Assembly: GCA_965242575.1 (NCBI GenBank)
Contig: OZ251461.1
Span: forward strand, 2,294,001-2,358,000
DNA from: JANQOH01 sp965242575
GTDB lineage: Bacteria; Pseudomonadota; Alphaproteobacteria; UBA7887
Reading direction: 5' to 3'
Length of the DNA: 64,000 bases
Shown: positions 9,057-17,604 of the stretch, piece by piece
How the letters are laid out: each line of letters opens with the position of its first letter
How positions within the stretch are numbered: the first letter of the stretch is position 1
Notes under the pieces: model-generated
Told to the model about the DNA's origin: nothing
Seen by the model: only the letters and a program-made list of their open reading frames with translations
The model's database searches: none
Translations under genes and position numbers: made by a program

Positions 9057-10073
9057 CTATTCGCGCGGGGTTCGGAAGTGGGCGTAGCGGTCGGCCGAGC
9101 GCACCGACAGCTCCACCGCCGCGCCGCCGCGCACGATGGTGAGGGGGATCGCCGCGCCCGCCGGCCCGATGCGCCACATGCGGCGGTAGAGGTCGCCCAG
9201 GTCGGCGACGGGCTCCTTCGCCACGCGGACGATCGCGTCGCCGGGTTCGATCCCGGCGCGCGCCGCCGGCCCGCCCTCGGCGGTCCGCGCGACCACCAGA
9301 TTGCCCTGCGCCTCGACGGTGAACACGCCGAGCCAGGGGCGGGGCCGCCGCCGGACGCGCCCGCCCTCCACCATCTGGTCGAGGATCGGCGCCAGCAGCT
9401 GGAGCGGGACGAACATGTTGCCCCGCCGCTCCGCGCCGCCGGGGCCGGCGTCCTCGACGAGCAGCGAGCCCACGCCGAGCAGCCGCCCGTCGCGCCCGAT
9501 CATCGCCGCGCCGCTCCAGTCGGGGTAGGCGGGGGCGGTGAACAGCGCGTCCTCGAGCAGGTATTCCCAATATCCGGCGAACCCGCGCCGCGAGACGATC
9601 TCCGCCCGCATGGCGCGGTCGCGCCCGCCGCCGCCGGCGACGACGACCTTGTCGCCCTCCCGGAGCGCCGCGGAATCGCCGAACGGCAGCGGCTCCAGCC
9701 CCAGCGGCCGCTTCGCCCGCGCCAGTCCGAACCCGGTCTCGAAGTCGTAGCCGACGAAGTCCGCCTCCGCCCAGTCGCCGTCGGCGTCGGCGATCGCGAG
9801 GCGGCGGCATTCGAGCATCAGGTAGCCGATGGTCACCACCAGGCCGGAGTCGTCTATCGGGATCGCGCCGCCGCCGCGCTCGGCGCCGAGCATCTCGGCG
9901 GTGTGCGCGTCCTCCGGGATTTCCGCCCGCAGCGCCGTCACCGAATCGACCGCCTCCACCGTCGATTCCGGGATGTCGCCCGCGCCCGGCGCGGCGACCG
10001 CCCCCGGTCCGCCCAGCACGCGCGCCATGATCCGCGGCGGCGTATGCCCGTTGACCTTTCCGTCCCCCGCCAT
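9057..10073 (-). CDS. Trypsin-like/PDZ protein resembling HtrA, probably catalytically dead
   Basis: About 338 residues: an HtrA-like beta-barrel region (about 30-220) and a C-terminal PDZ domain (GIEPGDAIVRVAKEPV). The Ser loop survives as DWSGAAMIG. The position of the catalytic His (normally TNxHVV after GxVxT) reads TIGYLM, and the Asp position (normally TDLAVL) reads TGFGLA, so the triad seems lost. No signal peptide or membrane segment is obvious, so it may act in the cytoplasm or as a scaffold. The ATG at 10073 has GGAGG 10 nt upstream; a longer start at 10163 is possible. Probably in an operon with the amidase. Confidence 0.65.
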   Translation of the reverse strand: MAGDGKVNGHTPPRIMARVLGGPGAVAAPGAGDIPESTVEAVDSVTALRAEIPEDAHTAEMLGAERGGGAIPIDDSGLVVTIGYLMLECRRLAIADADGDWAEADFVGYDFETGFGLARAKRPLGLEPLPFGDSAALREGDKVVVAGGGGRDRAMRAEIVSRRGFAGYWEYLLEDALFTAPAYPDWSGAAMIGRDGRLLGVGSLLVEDAGPGGAERRGNMFVPLQLLAPILDQMVEGGRVRRRPRPWLGVFTVEAQGNLVVARTAEGGPAARAGIEPGDAIVRVAKEPVADLGDLYRRMWRIGPAGAAIPLTIVRGGAAVELSVRSADRYAHFRTPRE

Positions 10074-10218
10074 TCCCGCGCGTCCTCCGTGCCCCCGGCC
10101 TCCGACCATACCGCCTCCGCCCGCCCCGGCGAAGCCCTCCGGGGACTCCTCGCTGCCCCGCATGTCTCATGGCTCCCGGGCGCGCCGGCGTTTTCTTTCG
10201 ATTACGCTTTGCATATTC

Positions 10219-10246
10219 GCCGGCGAGGACGCCGGCGGTCCCGGGG
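10219..10246. repeat. Intergenic hairpin, REP-like family copy
   Basis: GCCGGCGAGGACGCCGGC followed by GGTCCCGGGG, just beyond the stop of the helicase/restriction remnant at 10255. The same element as at 7545. Confidence 0.6.
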
Positions 10247-10254
10247 ATTCCTCG

Positions 10255-10740
10255 CTACGCCTCCGTCCCCGGCGCGTGCGCCGCGGCCTTGCCCAGGCAA
10301 TCCCGGTCGGCGAGGAAACAGCCCCCGTCCTTCTCCCACGCGCCTTGCGCGCGCTTGCCGTCGTCGATCCCGTCCGGCGGCGTCGCGGAGAGAATGCAGG
10401 CGTGCAGGCGCAGCCCCGGCGCCTTCTCGCGCGCCCGCTTCTCGACCTCCTTTATCCCGCTGTGCAGCCCGATCTTCTCCCGCTCCCTGGGGCCGAGGCG
10501 CGCGAGGCCCTTGGGATCGAGGAAGATCATGTGCTGGACCGCGCCGCCCTTCGACCGGACGATGAAATCCGGGTAGCAGGCGAAATCGTCGAAGAACGAG
10601 GGCCCGCCGCCGCGGATCGCGTTTGGGAGTGGCGCGCGCCGTTTCTCGTCGGGACGGGCGCCGTCGATTCCCTTGTCCCGCGGGGCTGGCTGGAGGCCAT
10701 CGGCCTTCGACCCGAGCGCCGGCGCGCTTACGAGACCGCC
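10255..10740 (-). pseudogene. 3' remnant of a DEAD/DEAH helicase-type restriction subunit
   Basis: Only the last ~130-160 codons remain. Reading the minus strand in the frame that ends at 10255 gives ...FFDDFACYPDFIVRSKG.. then MIFLDPKGLARLG. This is the 'YPDFI...FIDPKGL' motif of the C-terminal nuclease-like part of type III-type Res/helicase proteins. The frame has no plausible start codon of its own and no helicase motifs lie upstream, where the CaiB gene ends at 10840. The first in-frame ATG is at 10530. I read it as a degraded restriction gene; it could alternatively be a small expressed 91-residue ORF. Confidence 0.5.
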
Positions 10741-10839
10741 GACGCGCCCGAACCCATCGGGCCGGCGAGCGGAATGCCCGGCGGTTCGTCCCCGCGCCGT
10801 CCGGTCCGCGCCGTCCGGGTCCCCGCGCGGGCGGCGGGT

Positions 10840-12063
10840 TCAGGCGGCCGCCGCGCCGTCCGCCTCCGCGAAGGCGCCGCGCGCGGCGAAGCCGGCGACC
10901 GCCGCCGGATCGAGGCCGAGCCAGTCCGCCAGCACCTCCCCGGAATGTGCGCCGGGCGCCGGCGCGCCGCGCCGCGCCGCCTGCGGCGTGTCGGAGAATT
11001 TGGCGACGAAGCCCTGCATCGGCACTGCGGCGCCGTCGATCTCGCCGCTCTCGACCTCGAGTATCTGGCCGCGGTGGCGCAGTTGCGGGTTGGCGAGCAC
11101 GTCCGCCATCGCGCTCACCTTGCCGGCGGGGACCCGCGCGGCGGCGAGGCGGTCGCACGCCTCCGCCGCGTCCATTCCGCCGGTCCACGCCGCGACCTCG
11201 GCCTCCAGCGCCCCGGCGTGCTCCAGCCGCGAATCGTTGTCGGCGAAACGCGGGTCCAGCGGCAGGTCGGGCCGGCCCATCGCCTCCGCGAGGCGGGCGA
11301 AGCGGTCGTCGCCGCCGGCGACGATGAAGACGCTCTCCCCGCCCGCGCAGGGGAACGCGTTGGCCGGCGCGCCGTAGCGGTCGCGGTTGCCCTGGCGGAC
11401 CGGCGGCGCGCCGCACAGCGCCGTCGCCGGGATCGCCGTCATCATCATCGACAGCGCGCTGTCGAGCAGCGCCACGTCCACCATCTGCCCCCGGCCGGTG
11501 GCGTGGCGCGCCTGGAGGGCGGCGAGGACGCCGGCCAGCGCGTGCAGCCCGGTGGCGTGGTCGATCACCGTGGTGCCCGCCAGCGTCGGCGGCCCGTCGC
11601 CCGCGCCGGTGATGCTCATCATCCCGCTCTCCGCCTGCGCCACCGCGTCGAAGCAGGGCCGCGCCGCGCGCGGGCCGTCCTGGCCGTAGCCGGAGATGCG
11701 CGCCATCACCAGGCGCGGGTTGGCCGCCCGCAGCGCCGGCCAGCCGCAGCCCATCGCCTCCATCGTTCCGGGGCGGAAGTTCTCGACCAGCACGTCCGCC
11801 TCGGCCGCCAGCGTGCGGACGATCTCCTGCGCCGCCGGGTTGCGCACCTCCAGGCCCAGGCTCCGCTTGTTGCGGTTGAACACGGTGGCGAACAGGCTGC
11901 CGCCGCGGTATTTCGGCGGCGCCCCCCGCGTCGGCTCGCCCGCGCCGGGCTTCTCGACCTTGACGACGTCGGCGCCCATGTCGCCGAGCATCATGGCGCA
12001 GAAGGGGCCGGCCACGAATCGCGACAGGTCGAGCACCCGTATTCCGGCGAGCGGTCCGGCCAT
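10840..12063 (-). CDS. CaiB/BaiF family CoA transferase (class III)
   Basis: 407 residues. Transfers CoA between carboxylic acids through an aspartyl-CoA intermediate. The N-terminus GIRVLDLSRFVAGPF, the VENFRPG segment, and the FDAVAQAESG motif holding the catalytic Asp (after GYGQDGP) are all present. Length is standard. The ATG at 12063 gives the family's usual MxGPLxGIRVLDLS start. The frame is open upstream only as the antisense of the AAA ATPase gene. No neighbouring dehydrogenase or ligase identifies the acyl group; it stands alone between the restriction remnant and the repeat-flanked ATPase. Confidence 0.92.
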   Translation of the reverse strand: MAGPLAGIRVLDLSRFVAGPFCAMMLGDMGADVVKVEKPGAGEPTRGAPPKYRGGSLFATVFNRNKRSLGLEVRNPAAQEIVRTLAAEADVLVENFRPGTMEAMGCGWPALRAANPRLVMARISGYGQDGPRAARPCFDAVAQAESGMMSITGAGDGPPTLAGTTVIDHATGLHALAGVLAALQARHATGRGQMVDVALLDSALSMMMTAIPATALCGAPPVRQGNRDRYGAPANAFPCAGGESVFIVAGGDDRFARLAEAMGRPDLPLDPRFADNDSRLEHAGALEAEVAAWTGGMDAAEACDRLAAARVPAGKVSAMADVLANPQLRHRGQILEVESGEIDGAAVPMQGFVAKFSDTPQAARRGAPAPGAHSGEVLADWLGLDPAAVAGFAARGAFAEADGAAAA

Positions 12064-12205
12064 GGCGGCGCATCCCGTGTTCCCAGGCGAGGCGGGGCGC
12101 TTGTAGCAGACCCGCCGCGGGCGGGAAAACCGCGCCGCCGCGCCGGCGGCGTTCGGCGTCGAAAAGCGGCGGCGCCGGGCGCGGGGGGTTGCAATTATAG
12201 CGACC

Positions 12206-12262
12206 TTACCCCAGTTTATCGCCGAAGGATAAACTGGGGTAAACTGGGGTAAACTGGGGTAA
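12206..12262. promoter_or_regulatory. Inverted repeat plus three direct repeats upstream of AAA ATPase
   Basis: A perfect 15-bp inverted repeat, TTACCCCAGTTTATC / GATAAACTGGGGTAA, separated by 7 nt (12221-12227). Its right arm runs straight into three exact head-to-tail copies of the 10-mer AAACTGGGGT at 12231, 12241 and 12251. The ATG of the ATPase is at 12274. Repeats spaced at one helical turn resemble an operator or iteron array. The same block could fold as a hairpin in the 5' leader. The 210-nt gap between the CoA transferase and the ATPase holds nothing else I recognise. Confidence 0.75.
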
Positions 12263-12273
12263 GGCGGATATAA

Positions 12274-13458
12274 ATGGACCCGCGAACGAACCCCTACGCG
12301 CCGGGCGCCGGCAGCCCGCCGCCGGAACTGGCGGGGCGCGACGACGCGCTCGAGGCCGCCGCGGTGGCTATGGACCGCGTGAAGGCGCGGCGGAGCGAGA
12401 AGAGCGTGCTCCTCACCGGCTTGCGCGGCGTGGGCAAGACGGTGCTTCTCAACCGAATCGCCGACGAAGCCGAGGCGCGCGGCGGCGTCGGCGTCCGGTT
12501 CGAGGCCCCGGAGGGGCGATACCTGCCGGCCCTGCTCGCGCCGCAGCTGCGCCGGGCGCTGCTCGCGCTCGACCGGGGGGAGGCGGCGAAGGAACATATG
12601 CGCCGCGCCTGGAGCGGGCTGGCCGGCTTCATCGCCGCGGCCCGGGTGAAGTCCGGGGAGATCGAACTGCGCATCGACGCGCGTCCGGAGCCCGGCCTGG
12701 CGGACACGGGCGATCTCGAAACCGACCTGACGAACTTGCTGCGCGTCATCGGCGAAGCGGCGGCAAGGAGGAACAGCGCGGTCGTGCTGTTCGTCGACGA
12801 ACTGCAATACGTCGCGAACGGCGATCTCGCGGCGCTGGTCGCCGCCTTGCACGGGCGCCAGCAGCGGCGCCTCCCGGTCGCGCTCGTCGGCGCCGGCCTG
12901 CCGCAGCTGGCGGGCAAGGTGGGAAAGGCGAAGTCCTACGCCGAGCGGCTTTTCGCCTTCATGGAGATCGGCAAGCTCGACCGCGCCGCCGCTGCGCGCG
13001 CGTTGCAGGCGCCGGCGGCGGCGGAGGATGTGCGCTTCGCCGACGACGCGCTGAAGCGAATTCTCCGGGACACCGGATGTTATCCCTACTTCCTGCAAGA
13101 ATGGGGCGCGCATGCGTGGCGGATCGCCGACGCGTCGCCTATCGCCGGGCGGGACGCGGAAAGGGCGTCCCGCGAGGCGCGCGCGGCGCTGGACGCCGGG
13201 TTTTTCCGCGTGCGCTACGAACGCTGCACGCCGAGGGAAAGGCGCTACCTCGCCGCGATGGCGCGGCTCGGCCCGGGGCCGCACCGGTCGGGCGACGTCG
13301 CCGACGCGATGGGCCGCAAGGTCACCTCCGTCGCCCCCGTCCGGAACAAACTCATATCCAAGGGAATGATTTACAGCCCGGCGCATGGCGACACCGCCTT
13401 CACCGTGCCGATGTTCGACCGTTTCCTGAAACGGACGGCGCCGGACGGCGATCCGTGA
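12274..13458 (+). CDS. AAA-type ATPase (ATPase_2/AAA_16-like)
   Basis: 394 residues. Walker A is GLRGVGKT (49-56), Walker B VVLFVDELQY (about 170-179), and a sensor-like VALVGAGLPQL follows. The C-terminus has a winged-helix-like part (RSGDVADAMGRKVTSVAPVRNKL). This is the architecture of stand-alone ATPases often associated with mobile or toxin-like modules; the exact role is unknown. It is preceded by an unusual repeat block and overlaps a 47-codon ORF at its stop (GTGA). The pair looks like a self-contained, possibly horizontally acquired unit, although codon use is as GC-rich as its neighbours. Confidence 0.8.
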   Translation: MDPRTNPYAPGAGSPPPELAGRDDALEAAAVAMDRVKARRSEKSVLLTGLRGVGKTVLLNRIADEAEARGGVGVRFEAPEGRYLPALLAPQLRRALLALDRGEAAKEHMRRAWSGLAGFIAAARVKSGEIELRIDARPEPGLADTGDLETDLTNLLRVIGEAAARRNSAVVLFVDELQYVANGDLAALVAALHGRQQRRLPVALVGAGLPQLAGKVGKAKSYAERLFAFMEIGKLDRAAAARALQAPAAAEDVRFADDALKRILRDTGCYPYFLQEWGAHAWRIADASPIAGRDAERASREARAALDAGFFRVRYERCTPRERRYLAAMARLGPGPHRSGDVADAMGRKVTSVAPVRNKLISKGMIYSPAHGDTAFTVPMFDRFLKRTAPDGDP

Positions 13459-13598
13459 CCCGGTTCTTCGACCGGCGCGCCGAGCGTCAGCGTCTGGCGA
13501 CCGATCGCGCCGCGCTGCTGACCGGGCGCTCCGAGCGCCCCGCAAGCGCGGAGAATTTTGAACTGGCGACGTGGCTGGCGATCATGGAGGAGTCGTGA
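13455..13598 (+). CDS. Small ORF translationally coupled to the AAA ATPase
   Basis: 47 residues beginning at a GTG that overlaps the ATPase stop by 4 nt (GTGA), ending at TGA 13596. It is rich in Arg and Glu near the start (FFDRRAERQRLATDR) and ends ELATWLAIMEES. The exact 4-nt overlap and the same strand argue that it is a genuine gene. The 'LAxWLxIMEE' end suggests a short helical protein. No family recognised; the start could also be the GTG only by coupling, since there is no separate ribosome site. Confidence 0.5.
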   Translation: MTRFFDRRAERQRLATDRAALLTGRSERPASAENFELATWLAIMEES

Positions 13599-14052
13599 CG
13601 CGGGCGAGCGCGAATGGCGGGCCGGGCCGATCGCCGATCTTGCCTTCTCCTTGTAATTCCGCTACGATACGATTGATTTTCCGACCCGGCCGCGGACTGC
13701 CCCCCATGCCCATTCGCCGCCGAATTCCGCGACCCGCCTGGGTGCGCGAGCGTCCCGCGCGCAGCGCGCCCCCGCGCCGCCGCCGTCCCGGTTCTCCCGG
13801 AATTCCCGCGTCCGCCCGCATCCCGGATCCCCCGGCGCCGCCAGCCTCGCGCCAAGCGCAGCCCCGCGCCGCCGTCCCGGTTCTCCCGGAATTCCCGCGC
13901 CCCGGGGACCGCGGGGCCTCCCGCCCGCAATTCCCGGAACCCTGCTCCCGCCCGTCCCGGAATGGCGCGGCGCCGCGCAGGCGATTGCGCGGACGCGGCA
14001 TGCGCGCTATGAGCTGCCCAACGATTGGGCAGGAGAAGCGGGCGATGCCCTC
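13599..14052. repeat. Gene-free stretch with two units of the intergenic repeat
   Basis: No gene seen. From about 13771 and again from about 13864 there are two imperfect copies of a unit containing CCGTCCCGGTTCTCCCGGAA, spaced 89 nt. This is the same sequence family, in opposite orientation, as the tandem array at 36.75 kb. The last ~50 nt, with AGGAG at about 14030, lead into dusB and presumably contain the promoter of the ntr operon, but I cannot pick out its boxes. Confidence 0.6.
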
Positions 14053-15066
14053 ATGAGCCTCGCCATCGGGCCGGTCGTCCTCGACGACCCGGTCATTCTT
14101 GCGCCGATGTCCGGAGTGACCGACCTGCCGTTCCGCCGCCTCGTCCGGCGGTTCGGAGTCGGCCTCGCGGTGTCGGAGATGATCGCCAGCAAGGCCGCGG
14201 CGCGCGCCGACCGGCGCACTCTCGCCATGGCGCGCGCCGGACGCGACGAGGCACCGTTCTCCGTCCAGCTCGCCGGGCGCGACCCGGCGGCGATGGGGGA
14301 GGCGGCGCGGCTCGCCGTCGACCTCGGCGCGTCCGTCGTCGACGTCAATTTCGGCTGCCCCGCCAAGAAGGTGACCGGCGGCCTCGCCGGCGCCGCCCTC
14401 ATGCGCGACGAACGCCTCGCCGCCCGCATCCTGCGAGCCGTCGCCGCCGCCATCCCCGTCCCGCTCACCGTCAAGATGCGCACGGGGTGGGACGCCGCGT
14501 CCCGCAACGCGCCCGCGCTGGCCCGAATCGCCGAGGACTGCGGCGCCGCCATGATCGCCGTCCACGGCAGGACCCGCGAGCAGTTCTACCGCGGCCGCGC
14601 CGACTGGCGGTTCATCGCCGAGGTCGTGGACGCGGTGGACGTCCCCGTCGTGGCCAACGGCGACGTCGTCCGCCCCGGCGACGCCCCGGCGATCCTGCGC
14701 GCCTCCGGGGCGCAGGGCGTCATGATCGGGCGCGGCGCGTGCGGCCGCCCGTGGCTTCCGGCCCAGGCCGCCGCCCGGCTGCGCGGCGCGCCCGCCGTCC
14801 CCGACCCCGCCCCGGCGGAGCGGCTCGACGTCCTGATCGGCCATTACCGCGCGCTGCTCGGCCATTACGGGCGCGAACGCGGCGTGCGCATCGCCCGCAA
14901 GCACATGGCCTGGGGCCTGCGCGGCCTGGCGGGCGCCGCCGCGCTGCGCGAACGCGCGGTCCGCCTCGGCGACGCCGACGCGGTCCTGCGCGAACTCCGG
15001 GCCTTCCGGGCGCGCCACGCCGGCGAGCGCGGCGATGGACACGGCGATCTCGCCCGCGCCGCCTGA
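14053..15066 (+). CDS. dusB: tRNA-dihydrouridine synthase (DusB/NifR3)
   Basis: 337 residues. FMN/NADPH-dependent reduction of uridine in tRNA. Seen: ILAPMSGVTDLPFR (FMN phosphate region), DVNFGCPAKKV with the catalytic Cys, TVKMRTGW, VHGRTREQFY and NGDV. In alphaproteobacteria this gene (nifR3) heads the ntrBC operon, exactly as here. The ntrB start overlaps its 3' end by 32 nt. The ATG at 14053 gives the conserved start. Confidence 0.95.
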   Translation: MSLAIGPVVLDDPVILAPMSGVTDLPFRRLVRRFGVGLAVSEMIASKAAARADRRTLAMARAGRDEAPFSVQLAGRDPAAMGEAARLAVDLGASVVDVNFGCPAKKVTGGLAGAALMRDERLAARILRAVAAAIPVPLTVKMRTGWDAASRNAPALARIAEDCGAAMIAVHGRTREQFYRGRADWRFIAEVVDAVDVPVVANGDVVRPGDAPAILRASGAQGVMIGRGACGRPWLPAQAAARLRGAPAVPDPAPAERLDVLIGHYRALLGHYGRERGVRIARKHMAWGLRGLAGAAALRERAVRLGDADAVLRELRAFRARHAGERGDGHGDLARAA

Positions 15067-16132
15067 GGCCGGCGCCATCCTCGGCGCCATGCCCGTGGCG
15101 GTGCTGACCGTCGACGGCGCCGGCCGCATCGCGACCGCGAACCCGGCGGCGGAGCAGCTGCTCGGCGCCGGCAGCGCGCTCCTGGTCCGCCGCCGGCTGG
15201 AGGACCTCGTCCGCGCCGACAGCCCGCTGGCGGCGCTGGTGGAGCTGGCGCGGCGCGGCGGCGGCGGCGCGAGCGAATACGGCGTCGTCCTGTCGAGCCC
15301 CAAACTGCCCGAGCGCCTCGTCGACGCCCACGTCGCGCCGCTCGGCGACGGCGCCGGCGACCTCCTCGTCTGCCTCGTCGAGCGCTCCATGGCGCGGCTC
15401 ATCGACCGCCATCTGAGCCACCGCGGCGCCGCGCGCTCCGTCGCCGGCATGGCGGCCATCCTGGCCCACGAACTGAAGAACCCGCTGTCGGGAATTCGCG
15501 GCGCGGCGCAGCTGATCGAACGCGCCGTCGGCGAGTCCGAGCGCGAACTGGCGCAGATGATCTGCGAGGAGACCGACCGCATCCGCAACCTCGTCGAACG
15601 GGTCGACGCGTTCGCCGACGACCGCCCGCCGGGCGGCGAGCGCGTCAACGTCCACCGCGCGCTCGAACACGTCCGCCGCCTGGAGGGCGGCGCCGCCGGC
15701 GGCCGGGTCCGCTTCGTCGAACGCTACGACCCGTCGCTGCCGCCCGTCTGGGGCAATCGCGACCAGCTCGTCCAGGCGTTCCTCAACATCGTCAAGAACG
15801 CCCTCGAGGCCGCGCCGGAAAACGGCGGAGAGATAGAACTTTCAACGCGCTACAGGCACGGCTTCAAGTTCTCCGGCGGCGGCGGCAAGCCCCTCGATCT
15901 GCCCATCGTGGTCGCCGTCCGCGACAATGGGCGCGGCGTCCCCGACGACCTGCGCGACACCTTGTTCGAACCCTTCGTCACCACCCGGCGCGGCGGCGCC
16001 GGCCTCGGCCTGGCGCTCGTCGCCCGGATCGTCGAGAACCATGGCGGAGTGGTGGAGTGCGAGAGCCGGCCCGGACGCACCGTCTTCCGCGTCCGCCTGC
16101 CGGCGATGGCGGATGGGGGCGGCGCGCCGTGA
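15035..16132 (+). CDS. ntrB: Nitrogen regulation sensor histidine kinase NtrB
   Basis: 365 residues, cytoplasmic with no membrane segment. PAS region 15-120 (ILGAMPVAVLTVDGAGRI); HisKA H-box with phospho-acceptor His145 in LAHELKNPLSGIRGAAQL; N box near NIVKNALEAAP; G boxes NGRGVP and GGAGLGLAL. Phosphorylates and, under PII (GlnB) control, dephosphorylates NtrC according to nitrogen status. Overlaps dusB by 32 nt and ntrC by 4 nt. Confidence 0.95.
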   Translation: MDTAISPAPPEAGAILGAMPVAVLTVDGAGRIATANPAAEQLLGAGSALLVRRRLEDLVRADSPLAALVELARRGGGGASEYGVVLSSPKLPERLVDAHVAPLGDGAGDLLVCLVERSMARLIDRHLSHRGAARSVAGMAAILAHELKNPLSGIRGAAQLIERAVGESERELAQMICEETDRIRNLVERVDAFADDRPPGGERVNVHRALEHVRRLEGGAAGGRVRFVERYDPSLPPVWGNRDQLVQAFLNIVKNALEAAPENGGEIELSTRYRHGFKFSGGGGKPLDLPIVVAVRDNGRGVPDDLRDTLFEPFVTTRRGGAGLGLALVARIVENHGGVVECESRPGRTVFRVRLPAMADGGGAP

Positions 16133-17604
16133 CCGCGCCCGCCACCGTGCTGGTCGCGGACGACGACCGGACGATTCGCGCCGTCGTCAGCCGGGCGTTG
16201 GCCGCCGCCGGCTATTCGGTGCGCGCCACCGGCTCCGCCGCCACCCTGTGGCGCTGGGCGAACGCGGGCGAGGGCGACCTGGCCATCGCCGACGTCGTCA
16301 TGCCGGACGGCGACGGGCTGGAGATGCTGCCGCGGCTGAAATCCGCCCGGCCCGACCTGCCGGTCATCGTCATGAGCGCCCGCAACACGCTGATGACCGC
16401 GATCCGCGCCAACGAGCGCGGCGCCTACGAATACCTGCCCAAGCCCTTCGACCTCGACGAACTCACGGCGGCGGCGCGGCGCGCGCTGGCGGCGCCGCGC
16501 GCAGCCGAGGCCGCCGGGGACGACGAGGCCGCCGCCGAGGACTCGCTGCCGCTGGTCGGGCGGTCGCCGGCGATGCAGGAGGTGTACCGCGTCCTCGCGC
16601 GCCTCGCCGCGACCGACCTCACAGTGACGATCACCGGCGAATCCGGCACCGGGAAGGAGCTCGTCGCCCGCGCGCTGCACGATTTCGGCAAGCGGCGCGA
16701 CCGGCCCTTCGTCGCCGTCAACATGGCCGCCATCCCGCGCGAACTCATCGAGAGCGAACTGTTCGGCCACGAGAAGGGCGCGTTCACCGGCGCCGCCGCC
16801 CGCGCGCCGGGGCGGTTCGAGCAGGCCGGCGGCGGCACCCTCTTCCTCGACGAGATCGGCGACATGCCCCTCGAGGCGCAGACGCGCCTCCTCCGCGTCC
16901 TGCAACAGGGCGAATACACGACGGTCGGCGGGCGCAGCCCCATCCGCGCCGACGTCCGCATCGTCGCCGCCACCCACCGCGACCTCACCGCGCTCATCGG
17001 CCGGGGCCGGTTCCGCGAGGACCTCTACTACCGCCTCAACGTCGTCCCGCTGCGCCTGCCGCCGCTGCGCGAACGCCTCGACGACCTGCCGCTGCTGGCG
17101 CGCCACTTCCTCGACCGCGTCCGGTCGGAGGGACTCCCCGCCAAGCGGCTCGACGCCGCCGCCCTGGAGCGGCTCAAGGCCCACGCCTGGCCGGGGAACG
17201 TGCGCGAACTCGAGAACCTCGTCCGGCGCCTCGCCGCGCTCTATTCCGAGGACACCATCGGCGAGGCGATCGTCGCCGCCGAAATCGGCGGCGCGCGCGA
17301 ACGCGCGCAATTCGCCGGCCTGCCCCCCAACGGCGACGGACTCGGCGACGGTTCGGGCGGCGGCCTGGGCGACAGCGTCGACCGCTGCCTCGCCGGCTAC
17401 TTCTCCGCCCGCGGCGGCGCGCCGCCCGAACCGGGCCTTTACGGCCGCGTGCTGCGCGAGGTCGAGCGCCCGCTGATCGCGCGCGCGCTCGGCGCCACGC
17501 GCGGCAACCAGGTCCAGGCGGCGCGGCTGCTCGGGCTGAACCGCAACACGCTGCGCAAGAAGATCCGCGAGCTCGGCGTCGACGTCGTCCGGGCGCCGAA
17601 ATGA
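16129..17604 (+). CDS. ntrC: Nitrogen regulator NtrC, sigma-54 activator
   Basis: 491 residues from a GTG overlapping the ntrB stop (GTGA). Receiver domain 1-120 with Asp55 in IADVVMPD; AAA+ domain about 145-385 with Walker A GESGTGKE and an intact GAFTGA loop (sigma-54 contact); C-terminal Fis-type helix-turn-helix (AARLLGLNRNTLRKKI). Activates glnA, amt and similar genes under nitrogen limitation. An ATG upstream at 16057 would put 24 extra residues inside ntrB and is unlikely. Confidence 0.95.
   Translation: MTAPATVLVADDDRTIRAVVSRALAAAGYSVRATGSAATLWRWANAGEGDLAIADVVMPDGDGLEMLPRLKSARPDLPVIVMSARNTLMTAIRANERGAYEYLPKPFDLDELTAAARRALAAPRAAEAAGDDEAAAEDSLPLVGRSPAMQEVYRVLARLAATDLTVTITGESGTGKELVARALHDFGKRRDRPFVAVNMAAIPRELIESELFGHEKGAFTGAAARAPGRFEQAGGGTLFLDEIGDMPLEAQTRLLRVLQQGEYTTVGGRSPIRADVRIVAATHRDLTALIGRGRFREDLYYRLNVVPLRLPPLRERLDDLPLLARHFLDRVRSEGLPAKRLDAAALERLKAHAWPGNVRELENLVRRLAALYSEDTIGEAIVAAEIGGARERAQFAGLPPNGDGLGDGSGGGLGDSVDRCLAGYFSARGGAPPEPGLYGRVLREVERPLIARALGATRGNQVQAARLLGLNRNTLRKKIRELGVDVVRAPK

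Noticed and set aside
10840..13545. 901-codon minus-strand frame joining the AAA ATPase antisense to the CoA transferase
   Set aside because: The upstream part is the antisense of the ATPase and the repeat block; the CoA transferase has its own conserved ATG at 12063.
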